Shown here: positions 1 to 6,577 of the stretch, piece after piece
Numbering within the stretch: position 1 is the stretch's first letter
Layout of the letters: each line of letters opens with the position of its first letter
Assembly: GCA_934446485.1 (NCBI GenBank)
Contig: CAKSEM010000076.1
Coordinates: 1 to 6,979 of the forward strand
Direction: 5' to 3'
Origin: an uncultured Eubacteriales bacterium
GTDB taxonomy: Bacteria; Bacillota; Clostridia; Oscillospirales; CAG-272
DNA: 6,979 bases
Notes under the pieces: model-generated
Seen by the model: only the letters and a program-made list of their open reading frames with translations
Told to the model about the DNA's origin: nothing
Database searches by the model: none
Position numbers and translations under genes: made by a program

Positions 1-566
1 ACGGAATCGAATATCTCCTTGAAGCAAAACGTGAGACGGGTATGCCGATCGTTACGGAGATTATGAACGCTGAACATCTGCCGTTGTTTGAGGATGTCGA
101 TGTGATACAGGTCGGTGCAAGAAATATGCAGAATTTCGAGCTTCTCAAGGCACTCGGCGGAACCGACAAGGCGATCCTTTTGAAACGCGGACTTGCCAAT
201 ACCGTAAAGGAGCTGCTCATGAGTGCCGAGTACATTATGGCGGCGGGGAATTCACGCATAATTTTGTGTGAGCGCGGGATTCGCACATTCGAGACTTACA
301 CGCGCAATACGCTCGATCTGTCGGCTGTGCCCGTGCTTCACGAGTTGACGCACCTTCCGGTGGTAGTCGATCCGAGCCATGCGACAGGCAGCGCGCCTCT
401 GGTCGGACCGATGGCGGCCGCCGCTGCTGCGTGCGGAGCGGACGGTATAATGATCGAGGTGCACAATGATCCGAAGTCGGCGCTCTGCGACGGCGCTCAG
501 TCGCTGACGCCACAGGAGTTTGACTGCGTGGCATCTACTGTCAGACGCATAAGGGAGGCGATCTGA
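1..566 (+). CDS. aroF: DAHP synthase (type I-beta), 3' part
   Basis: 3-Deoxy-D-arabino-heptulosonate 7-phosphate synthase condenses phosphoenolpyruvate and erythrose 4-phosphate, the first step of the shikimate pathway (cytosolic). The reading frame is open from base 3 to the TGA at 564-566, so the gene enters from the left edge and the ATG at 42 is internal: family-like residues (GIEYLLEAKRETG) precede it. Visible motifs are QVGARNMQNF, LLKRG, ILCERGIRTFE, TRNTLDLSAVP and VDPSH. Counting the internal Met as 1, the putative metal ligands are His113 (DPSH), Glu139 (IEVH) and Asp150 (CDG). Their spacing (26 and 11 residues) matches what I recall for Thermotoga DAHP synthase. About 187 residues are present of a usual core of 260 or more. 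The metal-binding cysteine and any N-terminal ACT-like regulatory domain lie outside the window, so feedback control cannot be judged. tyrA starts 1 base downstream. Confidence 0.96.
   Translation, partial: GIEYLLEAKRETGMPIVTEIMNAEHLPLFEDVDVIQVGARNMQNFELLKALGGTDKAILLKRGLANTVKELLMSAEYIMAAGNSRIILCERGIRTFETYTRNTLDLSAVPVLHELTHLPVVVDPSHATGSAPLVGPMAAAAAACGADGIMIEVHNDPKSALCDGAQSLTPQEFDCVASTVRRIREAI
551..558 (+). promoter_or_regulatory. Ribosome binding site of tyrA
   Basis: AAGGGAGG lies inside the last codons of aroF, 9 bases before a GTG. It supports GTG at 568 as the tyrA start, since the conserved Rossmann fold begins only about ten residues later and no ATG lies nearby in that frame. Base pairing to 16S rRNA is assumed from the sequence only. 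Confidence 0.8.
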
Positions 567-567
567 A

Positions 568-1443
568 GTGGAGGTTTGTAATGATCAGAACCGACTGACG
601 GTCGGAGTCGTCGGACTCGGACTTATCGGCGGCTCGATGGCAAAGGCGTACAGCGCCGCCGGACACCGCGTGTTCGGATGGGACATCTCCGACACGGTAA
701 CGGGGTTCGCCGAGCTGTCGGGTGTGCTCGACGGCGAGATTACCGAGGATAGGCTGCAGGAGTGTGATATAGTATTCGTTGCCGTGTATCCGGAAGCCGC
801 CGCCGACTATATTGATCGCAACGGCAGACTGTTTTCTCACAGCAGCGTCGTGATGGATCTTTGCGGTACGAAGGAGCTCGTCTGCCGTGCGGGGTTTGCG
901 GCGGCAAATCGTGACGGATTTCTGTTCGTCGGAGGACATCCCATGGCGGGGACACATAATTCCGGATATAAATATTCGACCCCCGATATGTTCAGGGGAG
1001 CACCGATGGTCATAGTACCTCCGGTGTATGACGATATAGCCTTGCTCGATCGCATAAAGCACCTTCTCGAGCCTGCGGGGTTCGGTTCGATATCAGTGAC
1101 CGATGCCGCATCTCATGACCGCATGATAGCGTTCACGTCGCAGCTTGCACATGTCGTTTCGAGTGCGTATATCAAGAGCCCGACCGCGACATCGCACCGC
1201 GGATTTTCGGCAGGGAGCTACCGCGATCTGACGCGCGTGGCGTGGCTGAACCCGGATATGTGGACAGAGTTGTTTCTGGAAAACCGCGATAACCTGATAT
1301 TTGAGCTTGACACTGTTATAGGTCATCTTCGGGAGTATCGCGATGCGATATCCGACTGTGACAGGGAGCGCTTGCGCGCTTTGCTCGACGACGGCAGACG
1401 CAGAAAGGAAGAGGTAGATGGAAGCGGAAAAGATAAGAGTTGA
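568..1443 (+). CDS. tyrA: Prephenate dehydrogenase, single-domain
   Basis: Converts prephenate to 4-hydroxyphenylpyruvate with NAD(P)+, the committed step to tyrosine. The 291-residue protein has an N-terminal Rossmann fold with GLGLIGGS at residues 16-23, the catalytic-type HPMAG motif with His124, and an all-helical C-terminal half. That half contains SQLAH (His195) and YRDLTRVA followed by NPDMWTELFLEN, the usual arginine-containing substrate region. The start is GTG with a good Shine-Dalgarno site. The protein ends soon after the dehydrogenase core with a charged tail (DDGRRRKEEVDGSGKDKS). No ACT domain is seen, unlike the longer Bacillus enzyme of about 370 residues, and no chorismate mutase is fused, so prephenate must come from elsewhere, probably PheA downstream. 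The last 26 bases overlap aroB, suggesting translational coupling. Arogenate specificity cannot be excluded from sequence alone. Confidence 0.95.
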   Translation: MEVCNDQNRLTVGVVGLGLIGGSMAKAYSAAGHRVFGWDISDTVTGFAELSGVLDGEITEDRLQECDIVFVAVYPEAAADYIDRNGRLFSHSSVVMDLCGTKELVCRAGFAAANRDGFLFVGGHPMAGTHNSGYKYSTPDMFRGAPMVIVPPVYDDIALLDRIKHLLEPAGFGSISVTDAASHDRMIAFTSQLAHVVSSAYIKSPTATSHRGFSAGSYRDLTRVAWLNPDMWTELFLENRDNLIFELDTVIGHLREYRDAISDCDRERLRALLDDGRRRKEEVDGSGKDKS

Positions 1444-2473
1444 CGCGGGGCACCCGTATGACGTCACGATCGGGAGCGGAATTATGCCGATGGCATCGGA
1501 CATGTTCTGTGGTTCGGGTGCAGAACGCATCGCGATCGTGACCGACGACACCGTAGATGCAATGTATTCGTCCGCGCTTGAGGCGAGCCTTGCGGAGTCG
1601 GGCGTCCGTATATATAAATTCGTGTTCCCGCACGGTGAGGCGAGCAAAAATATCACGACATACACGGCAATACTTGAATTTCTCGCCGCATCGGAGCTTA
1701 CCCGTACAGATGCAGTAGCGGCGCTCGGCGGCGGGGTAGTCGGAGATATTGCAGGCTTTGCGGCGGCAACCTATCTTCGCGGAATCAAATATATTCAGAT
1801 CCCGACTACACTACTTGCAGCCGTAGATTCCTCTGTCGGAGGAAAATGTGCGGTGGATCTGCCGTTAGGGAAAAATCTCGTCGGTGCGTTCCACCAGCCG
1901 TCCGCGGTTCTGTGCGACACCGACACACTGCAGACTCTTCCGGATGAGATATTCGCAGACGGATGCGGTGAGGTTTTGAAGTACGGCGTGCTCGCTTCTC
2001 CGACGATATTTTCGGAGATCACGGAGCAAGGTGTCGGGTTTGACCGTGCTCGCGTTATTTCGGAGTGCGTACGCATCAAGGCAGAGATAGTATCCGAAGA
2101 TGAGTTCGATCACGGCAGGCGAGCGCTTCTGAATTTAGGACATACCGCAGCGCATGCGATAGAGCGCCTTTCGGATTTTACCGTACATCACGGTGCTGCC
2201 GTTGCGACGGGGTGTGCAATTGCCGCACGGGCGTCCGCGGCATGGGGACTGTGCAGCGAAGAAACGGCGGAGGCGGTCTGCCGCGCGGTCGTATCGCTCG
2301 GACACACAGCTCGGACGGACTATACGGCGGAGGAGCTCTGCCGTGTAATGCTGAACGACAAAAAGCGGCACGGTGAGCTTATAGATTACGTTGTGATAGA
2401 GAAGATCGGGAAGTGCGGGATTCTGACGCTGAATGAACGCGAGCTCTTCCGTTTCGTCAGCGGTGGAATATGA
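1418..2473 (+). CDS. aroB: 3-Dehydroquinate synthase
   Basis: Converts DAHP to 3-dehydroquinate, the second shikimate pathway step, using bound NAD+ and a divalent metal. The 351 residues match the usual length of 350-360. The N-terminal NAD-binding half shows PHGEASKN (71-78) and the glycine-rich GGGVVGDIAGFAAATYLRG run (104-122). IPTTLLAAVDSSVGGK (128-143) follows, then the active-site GEVLKYG (184-190). By family analogy the metal ligands are Glu185, His242 (LNLGHTAAHAIE) and His258 (HHGAAVATG); the 16-residue spacing of the two histidines matches the fungal enzyme as I recall it. The common HGEAVA motif reads HGAAVA here. The ATG lies inside the end of tyrA, 8 bases after AAAGGA (1404-1409), a 26-base overlap. 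The TGA stop overlaps the aroA ribosome binding site. Confidence 0.97.
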   Translation: MEAEKIRVDAGHPYDVTIGSGIMPMASDMFCGSGAERIAIVTDDTVDAMYSSALEASLAESGVRIYKFVFPHGEASKNITTYTAILEFLAASELTRTDAVAALGGGVVGDIAGFAAATYLRGIKYIQIPTTLLAAVDSSVGGKCAVDLPLGKNLVGAFHQPSAVLCDTDTLQTLPDEIFADGCGEVLKYGVLASPTIFSEITEQGVGFDRARVISECVRIKAEIVSEDEFDHGRRALLNLGHTAAHAIERLSDFTVHHGAAVATGCAIAARASAAWGLCSEETAEAVCRAVVSLGHTARTDYTAEELCRVMLNDKKRHGELIDYVVIEKIGKCGILTLNERELFRFVSGGI

Positions 2474-2477
2474 GGAG
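2473..2477 (+). promoter_or_regulatory. Ribosome binding site fixing the aroA start
   Basis: AGGAG shares its first base with the aroB TGA stop and sits 9 bases before the ATG at 2487. It favours that ATG over an in-frame ATG at 2433, which lies inside aroB and would add 18 residues (MNASSSVSSAVEYEETRK) with no counterpart expected in EPSP synthases. Confidence 0.8.
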
Positions 2478-2486
2478 ACGCGAAAA

Positions 2487-3755
2487 ATGAAAGTGAAAAT
2501 AACCCCTTCGAATCTGTCGGGCACCGTGCGGGCACCGTCGTCTAAATCCGAAGCGCACAGGTATCTGGTATGCGCTGCGCTTGCCGATGCACCGACGGAC
2601 ATCGTAATGCACAGTCCGTCCGACGACGTATCGGCAACGGCAGACTGCCTTCGCGCGCTCGGGGCACACATTGACCGAACTTGTGAAGGATTTCACGTTG
2701 TGCCCGTTACAGAAGTCAAGAAGAAGTGTCTTCTTCTGTGCAGAGAGAGCGGAACGACACTGCGTTTTATGCTCCCGATAGCGGCATCTCTCGGTGCCGA
2801 TGCCGATTTTTCGGCAGAGGGACGGCTGCCGGAACGGCCGCTTGAGCCGCTTTCGTCCGAGATGGCGAGGCACGGTGCGCTTGTGACGCGTGACGGAAAC
2901 ATAATATCGTGCCGAGGGAGACTGTGCGGAAATGACTTCGCGCTCCGTGCCGATATTTCGTCACAGTTTATCAGCGGGATCCTGCTTGCGTCACCGCTTC
3001 TCGGCGGAGTAACGGTCCGTTTGGACGGTACAGTCGAATCTCTCGATTATATAAGAATGACGCTCAATGTAATGCGTCGTTTCGGAATCGAATCGAGTCT
3101 CTCGGAGAACATAATAACGGTGTGCTCCGGCGGATATCGATCACCGGAGACGGTGAGCGTTTCGGGAGACTGGTCGGGCTGCGCATTCTGGATATGCGCC
3201 GGCGCTGCATCGCGTGACGGTATTACGTGTACCGGTGTGGATCACGGTTCGGCTCAGGGTGATCGTTGCATTGTAGATATCGTGCGCAGCATGGGTGCCG
3301 ACATTTGTGCTTCGGCGAATTCCGTTACCGTGAAGCGCGGCAAGCTTGCTGCGGTCGATGTAGAGGCGGCGGACATTCCCGATATAGTCCCGCCGATCGC
3401 GGCACTTGCTGCGGCAGCCGACGGTGAAACGCACATACGCGGTGCCGGACGCCTGAGGTATAAGGAGTGCGACCGACTGTCGGCAATGCGCGACATAATA
3501 TCATCGCTCGGCGGTTCTGCTTCCGAGGAGGCTGACGGACTTACGGTCTGCGGCGGCGTGATACACGGCGGGGAGGTTTCTTCGCATGGAGATCACAGAA
3601 TAGCCATGAGTGCTGCGGTACTCTCGGTATTTGCGGATTCTCCCGTTACGGTTGACGGAGCCGAATGCGTATCTAAATCATACGGTGCGTTCTGGGATGA
3701 CTTTGAGTCTCTCGGCGGCGTGACAGACAGAATAGATTCCGAAAGGATGGAGTGA
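2487..3755 (+). CDS. aroA: EPSP synthase (3-phosphoshikimate 1-carboxyvinyltransferase)
   Basis: Transfers the enolpyruvyl group of phosphoenolpyruvate to shikimate 3-phosphate, the sixth shikimate step. From the ATG at 2487 the protein is 422 residues, normal for the family. Substrate-binding and catalytic elements are visible in order: PSSKSEAHR (Lys20, Ser21, Arg25), ESGTTLRF (87-94, Arg93), LPERPL (114-119), SSQ (158-160), IPDI with catalytic-type Asp299, RLRYKECDR (Lys326, Glu327, Arg330), HGDHRIAMS with Arg371, and SKSYGAFWDDFESLGG with Lys397. Where E. coli AroA has Pro101 next to the GTAMR loop, this protein has Phe94, a position tied to glyphosate response. The gene begins 13 bases after aroB and ends 1 base before aroC, so it is surely co-transcribed. 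Its partner shikimate kinase gene is not in the window. Confidence 0.97.
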   Translation: MKVKITPSNLSGTVRAPSSKSEAHRYLVCAALADAPTDIVMHSPSDDVSATADCLRALGAHIDRTCEGFHVVPVTEVKKKCLLLCRESGTTLRFMLPIAASLGADADFSAEGRLPERPLEPLSSEMARHGALVTRDGNIISCRGRLCGNDFALRADISSQFISGILLASPLLGGVTVRLDGTVESLDYIRMTLNVMRRFGIESSLSENIITVCSGGYRSPETVSVSGDWSGCAFWICAGAASRDGITCTGVDHGSAQGDRCIVDIVRSMGADICASANSVTVKRGKLAAVDVEAADIPDIVPPIAALAAAADGETHIRGAGRLRYKECDRLSAMRDIISSLGGSASEEADGLTVCGGVIHGGEVSSHGDHRIAMSAAVLSVFADSPVTVDGAECVSKSYGAFWDDFESLGGVTDRIDSERME

Positions 3756-3756
3756 T

Positions 3757-4779
3757 ATGAGCAGTATATACGGCAGACGTCTGGCAGTATCGATTTTCGG
3801 ACAGTCGCACTCACCGGCGATAGGAGTAACGGTCGACGGATTCCCCACAGGATATAAGGTGGACTTTGAAGAGCTTGCGGCGTTTATGGCGCGCCGCGCA
3901 CCGGGACGCAACAGGTATTCAACGCCGCGCCGCGAGGCGGACGAGGTAGAATTCATATCGGGTATAAAGGACGGGTATACTTGCGGTGCACCGATCACGG
4001 CGATAATAAAAAATACTAATACAAGACCGACCGATTACGGCGACATACCGGATGTGCCGCGTCCGTCGCATGCAGACTACACGTCATTTGTTAAGTACGG
4101 CTCGCATGCGGACTTTTCGGGCGGCGGACACTTCTCGGGAAGACTTACGGCACCGCTTTGCGTTGCCGGTGCGCTTGCAATCGGACTTCTGCGGGAGTGG
4201 GGAGTCGAAATTTCGGCACATCCCATCGAGATCGGAGGCGTGTCCGGTTCTGAGGATGAGATGCTGGCTGCGATCGATGCGGCTCGTGCGGCGGGAGATT
4301 CGGTCGGCGGAGTAATCGAGTGCATTGCAGACGGCGTTCCGGCAGGTATCGGAGACCCAATATTTGACGGAATGGAAAACCGTATAGCATCTGCAGTGTT
4401 CGGTATTCCCGCAGTGCGCGGAATAGAGTTCGGCGCGGGCTTTGCGGCAGCGCGGATGCGCGGAAGTGAGCACAACGACCGATTTGTGACGGACGGCACG
4501 TCCGTTCGTACCGAGACTAACCGTCACGGCGGGATACTCGGCGGTATAACGAGCGGTATGCCGTTGTTGTTCCGCGTCGCGATGAAGCCTACACCGTCTA
4601 TAGCTGCGGAGCAGAGTTCGGTAAGACTTTCTGAAATGACGGCGGAGCGCATCTCAGTCGGAGGACGGCACGATCCGTGCATCGTACTGCGCGCCGTGCC
4701 GTGTGTTGAATCGGCATGCGCGATAGCACTTTTAGACGCGTGGCTTGAATCGGATATAAACCGAGAGAGCATTAAATGA
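3757..4779 (+). CDS. aroC: Chorismate synthase
   Basis: Converts EPSP to chorismate by anti-1,4 elimination of phosphate using reduced FMN, the last common step of the pathway. The 340 residues are somewhat short beside the usual 355-390, yet all core blocks are present: FGQSHSPAIG (14-23), RRAPGRNRYSTPRREADEVE, NTNTRP, PRPSHADY with His105, GGGHFSGRLTAPL (122-134), GGILGGITSGMP, KPTPSI and GRHDPCIVLRAVP. His18 and His105 correspond to the two catalytic histidines known in the family. The first signature, usually GESHG, reads GQSHS. The GRHDPCIVPRA motif has Leu for the common Pro, though E. coli also lacks that Pro. The ATG at 3757 lies 1 base after the aroA stop and 9 bases after GAAAGGA (3741-3747). 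The flavin reductase needed by monofunctional bacterial enzymes is not nearby. Confidence 0.96.
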   Translation: MSSIYGRRLAVSIFGQSHSPAIGVTVDGFPTGYKVDFEELAAFMARRAPGRNRYSTPRREADEVEFISGIKDGYTCGAPITAIIKNTNTRPTDYGDIPDVPRPSHADYTSFVKYGSHADFSGGGHFSGRLTAPLCVAGALAIGLLREWGVEISAHPIEIGGVSGSEDEMLAAIDAARAAGDSVGGVIECIADGVPAGIGDPIFDGMENRIASAVFGIPAVRGIEFGAGFAAARMRGSEHNDRFVTDGTSVRTETNRHGGILGGITSGMPLLFRVAMKPTPSIAAEQSSVRLSEMTAERISVGGRHDPCIVLRAVPCVESACAIALLDAWLESDINRESIK

Positions 4780-4795
4780 TCCGGAGGTAGGGACT

Positions 4796-5938
4796 ATGGA
4801 GCTTTCAGAACTGAGAAAGAAGATAGACGGAATTGACTCAAAACTCGTTGAGCTGGTATCCGAACGGATGCGCGTCGCGGGAGATATCGCCGCATATAAG
4901 CGTGAGCACGCAATGCCCGTTCTTGACGCAAGACGTGAGCGTGAAAAGCTGTCCGAGATCGCAGATGCCTCACCCGATGATTTCAAGGCATATATGCGAG
5001 TGCTATACTCACTGATATTTGAACTGAGCCGATCGTATCAGTCGGCACTCGTCTGTACAGAATCTCCGCTGTGGCAGCAGATCACGGCGGCAATCGACGG
5101 AACACCGCATCTTTTCCCCGAGACCTGCACCGTCGCCTGCCAGGGCGTAGAGGGAGCAAATTCGACAGCGGCGTGCGAGCGACTTTTTAAGTCGCCGTCG
5201 ATCATGTATATGAAGAATTTTGAATCGGTGTTTAACGCCGTCGAAAGCGGGCTTTGCCGCTACGGCGTGATCCCGCTCGAAAACTCGACGGCAGGATCGG
5301 TCAACAGCGTGTACGACCTTATGATATCTAAGCATTTTAACATAGTGCGCAGTACAAATATAAAGATCGAGCACAATCTTCTCGTAAAACGCGGAACCGA
5401 GTTCTCGGAGATCCGTGAGATATTTTCACATCCGCAGGCAATAGGCCAGTGCCAGAGGTTCTTATCGACACTGCCCGGAGTCAAGGTCACGCCTTGCGAA
5501 AATACGGCAATGGCAGCCGAACTCGTCTCAAAGTCGGACAGACGCGATATTGCATCGCTTGCCTCATATACCTGTGCCGAGCTGTACGGGCTTGAATGTC
5601 TTGTCCGCGGTGTACAGGACAATGACAATAACCATACAAGGTTCATATGCATTTCGCGCGAGCTTGAGATATATCCGGGAGCTGACCGCACGAGCCTTAT
5701 GATGGTGCTTCCGCATAAGCCCGGAGCACTCTACAAGGTGCTCGCGAGATTCTATGCCCTCGGTATCAATATGCGGAAGCTCGAAAGCCGTCCGATACCG
5801 ATGCGCGACTTTGAGTTCATGTTCTACTTTGACCTTGAAACTTCGATCTATTCGTCGGAGTTCGTAAGACTGATGTGTGAGCTTGACGGAATATGCGAGG
5901 AATTCAGGTATCTCGGCAGCTATACCGAAATATCATGA
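4796..5938 (+). CDS. pheA: P-protein: chorismate mutase / prephenate dehydratase with ACT domain
   Basis: A bifunctional enzyme that turns chorismate into prephenate and then phenylpyruvate, the phenylalanine branch. Residues 1-85 are an AroQ-type all-helical chorismate mutase; Arg7, Arg24, Lys35, Asp44, Arg47, Glu48 and Gln82 align by eye with the E. coli active-site set. After a linker (about 86-110), the dehydratase domain runs to about 290, with ACQGVEGA (114-121), PLENSTAGSV, SHPQA (211-215) and the catalytic NHTRF (279-283, Thr281). A C-terminal ACT domain (about 298-380) has PGAL (309-312) and ESRP (330-333), the phenylalanine-binding motifs, so feedback inhibition by phenylalanine is expected. 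The 380-residue length matches known P-proteins. The gene starts 16 bases after aroC, 8 bases behind a strong GGAGG (4783-4787). It is the only chorismate mutase visible and so probably also feeds TyrA. Confidence 0.97.
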   Translation: MELSELRKKIDGIDSKLVELVSERMRVAGDIAAYKREHAMPVLDARREREKLSEIADASPDDFKAYMRVLYSLIFELSRSYQSALVCTESPLWQQITAAIDGTPHLFPETCTVACQGVEGANSTAACERLFKSPSIMYMKNFESVFNAVESGLCRYGVIPLENSTAGSVNSVYDLMISKHFNIVRSTNIKIEHNLLVKRGTEFSEIREIFSHPQAIGQCQRFLSTLPGVKVTPCENTAMAAELVSKSDRRDIASLASYTCAELYGLECLVRGVQDNDNNHTRFICISRELEIYPGADRTSLMMVLPHKPGALYKVLARFYALGINMRKLESRPIPMRDFEFMFYFDLETSIYSSEFVRLMCELDGICEEFRYLGSYTEIS

Positions 5939-5980
5939 CCGCGCCCGCCGACGTGCGGTTACCTTCGGCAAATGAATTTG

Positions 5981-5986
5981 AAAGGA
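5981..5986 (+). promoter_or_regulatory. Ribosome binding site fixing the aroQ start
   Basis: AAAGGA lies 12 bases before the ATG at 5999, a slightly long but workable spacing. The earlier in-frame ATG at 5972 has no purine-rich site ahead of it and would add nine residues (MNLKGIFIH) before the conserved MKLLIINGPN start of the family, so 5999 is preferred. Confidence 0.7.
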
Positions 5987-5998
5987 ATATTTATTCAC

Positions 5999-6436
5999 AT
6001 GAAGCTTCTCATAATCAACGGACCGAACCTCAATCTTCTCGGTGTGCGCGAGCCCGATATATACGGAAGAGAGACTTACGATGATCTCTGCCGCATGATC
6101 ACAGATCACGCGCTGCGGCGCGGCGCCGAAGTTGAGATGTTTCAGTCGAACCATGAAGGGGCGATAGTTGACTGCATACAGAGCGCCCTCGGCAAATTTG
6201 ACGGGATAGTGATAAATCCGGCGGCATATACGCACACGAGCATTGCAATTTTGGATGCTCTGAAGGCGGTTGCAATCCCTGCGATCGAGGTCCACATATC
6301 CGATATATCGGATCGGGAGGCGTTCAGACAGGTGTCGTATGCGGGCATGGCGTGCAGAAAGACGTATGCGGGTTTCGGATTTCTCGGGTACACCATGGCG
6401 ATTGACGAGCTGCTCGGATGCTCCGACGAAGGCTGA
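5999..6436 (+). CDS. aroQ: 3-Dehydroquinate dehydratase, type II
   Basis: Removes water from 3-dehydroquinate to give 3-dehydroshikimate, the third shikimate step; type II enzymes form dodecamers in the cytosol. From the ATG at 5999 the protein has 145 residues, the typical size. Family blocks are clear: INGPNLNLLGVREPDIYG (6-23) with flap Arg17 and catalytic Tyr22, FQSNHEGAIVD (48-58) with Asn51 and Glu53, INPAAYTHTSIAILDAL (72-88) with Asn73, and IEVHISDISDREAFR (96-110) with catalytic His99 and Arg110. The common HISN segment reads HISD. The protein ends with a GFGFLGYTMAIDELL helix. It lies 60 bases after pheA, the largest gap in the cluster, in which I see no convincing promoter or terminator, so it is probably the last gene of the same transcript. 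Confidence 0.96.
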   Translation: MKLLIINGPNLNLLGVREPDIYGRETYDDLCRMITDHALRRGAEVEMFQSNHEGAIVDCIQSALGKFDGIVINPAAYTHTSIAILDALKAVAIPAIEVHISDISDREAFRQVSYAGMACRKTYAGFGFLGYTMAIDELLGCSDEG

Positions 6437-6529
6437 AATGTATATTATTTCGTCAGACATTTATTAATAATCTCTCACGACGGACCATGGCCGTGCGAGC
6501 TGCGGCGGAATATTTGTTCAAAAATCACA
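6437..6529 (+). other. Spacer between the aromatic cluster and the lysC promoter
   Basis: This non-coding stretch is AT-rich at both ends. I find only weak hairpins: GAAAT/ATTTC (6435-6439 with 6447-6451, loop of 7) and CGG/CCG around the palindrome CCATGG at 6485-6490. Neither has a GC-rich stem followed by a T run, so a rho-independent terminator for the aromatic operon cannot be called. No tRNA or small ORF is supported. Confidence 0.5.
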
Positions 6530-6566
6530 TTGACAAGTACGCCGCCGTACAATATAATATCAATGT
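6527..6566 (+). repeat. 7-base inverted repeat bracketing the lysC promoter
   Basis: ACATTGA at 6527-6533 and TCAATGT at 6560-6566 are exact reverse complements separated by 26 bases. The left arm overlaps the -35 hexamer and the right arm covers the predicted transcription start. Arm centres are 33 bases apart, about three helical turns, as for a dimeric regulator binding one DNA face. An operator role is inference; such a repeat may also arise by chance in AT-rich DNA. Confidence 0.4.
6530..6558 (+). promoter_or_regulatory. Consensus housekeeping promoter for lysC
   Basis: TTGACA at 6530-6535 and TATAAT at 6553-6558 are both exact consensus hexamers with the optimal 17-base spacer, preceded by AT-rich sequence. 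Transcription should start near 6565, giving a leader of only about 27 bases before lysC. The spacer contains GTAC on both sides of GCCGCC (6537-6550). This marks lysC as the first gene of a separate transcription unit, although read-through from aroQ is not excluded. Confidence 0.82.
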
Positions 6567-6577
6567 ATATTTATAAC

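Noticed and set aside
42..566. A complete 174-residue gene starting at the ATG at 42
   Set aside because: The frame stays open to the window edge and the preceding residues match the DAHP synthase family, so this is the tail of a longer gene.
1093..1665. Minus-strand open frame of 190 residues opposite the tyrA/aroB junction
   Set aside because: Both sense genes are intact here, and the antisense product shows no domain I can recognise.
2135..2671. Open frame of 178 residues on the minus strand across the aroB/aroA junction
   Set aside because: It lies fully opposite two clearly conserved genes, has an arginine- and serine-rich composition, no recognisable motif and no good ribosome binding site; it mirrors the codon bias of the + strand genes.
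5939..5998. Terminator or promoter in the 60-base pheA-aroQ gap
   Set aside because: Only a 5-base GCCGA/TCGGC stem with a 13-base loop (5947-5951 with 5965-5969) is present, without a T run, and no paired -35/-10 elements are visible.
5933..6460. Minus-strand open frame of 175 residues covering all of aroQ
   Set aside because: aroQ on the + strand is complete with every family motif; the antisense frame shows no family resemblance and is best explained as a shadow.
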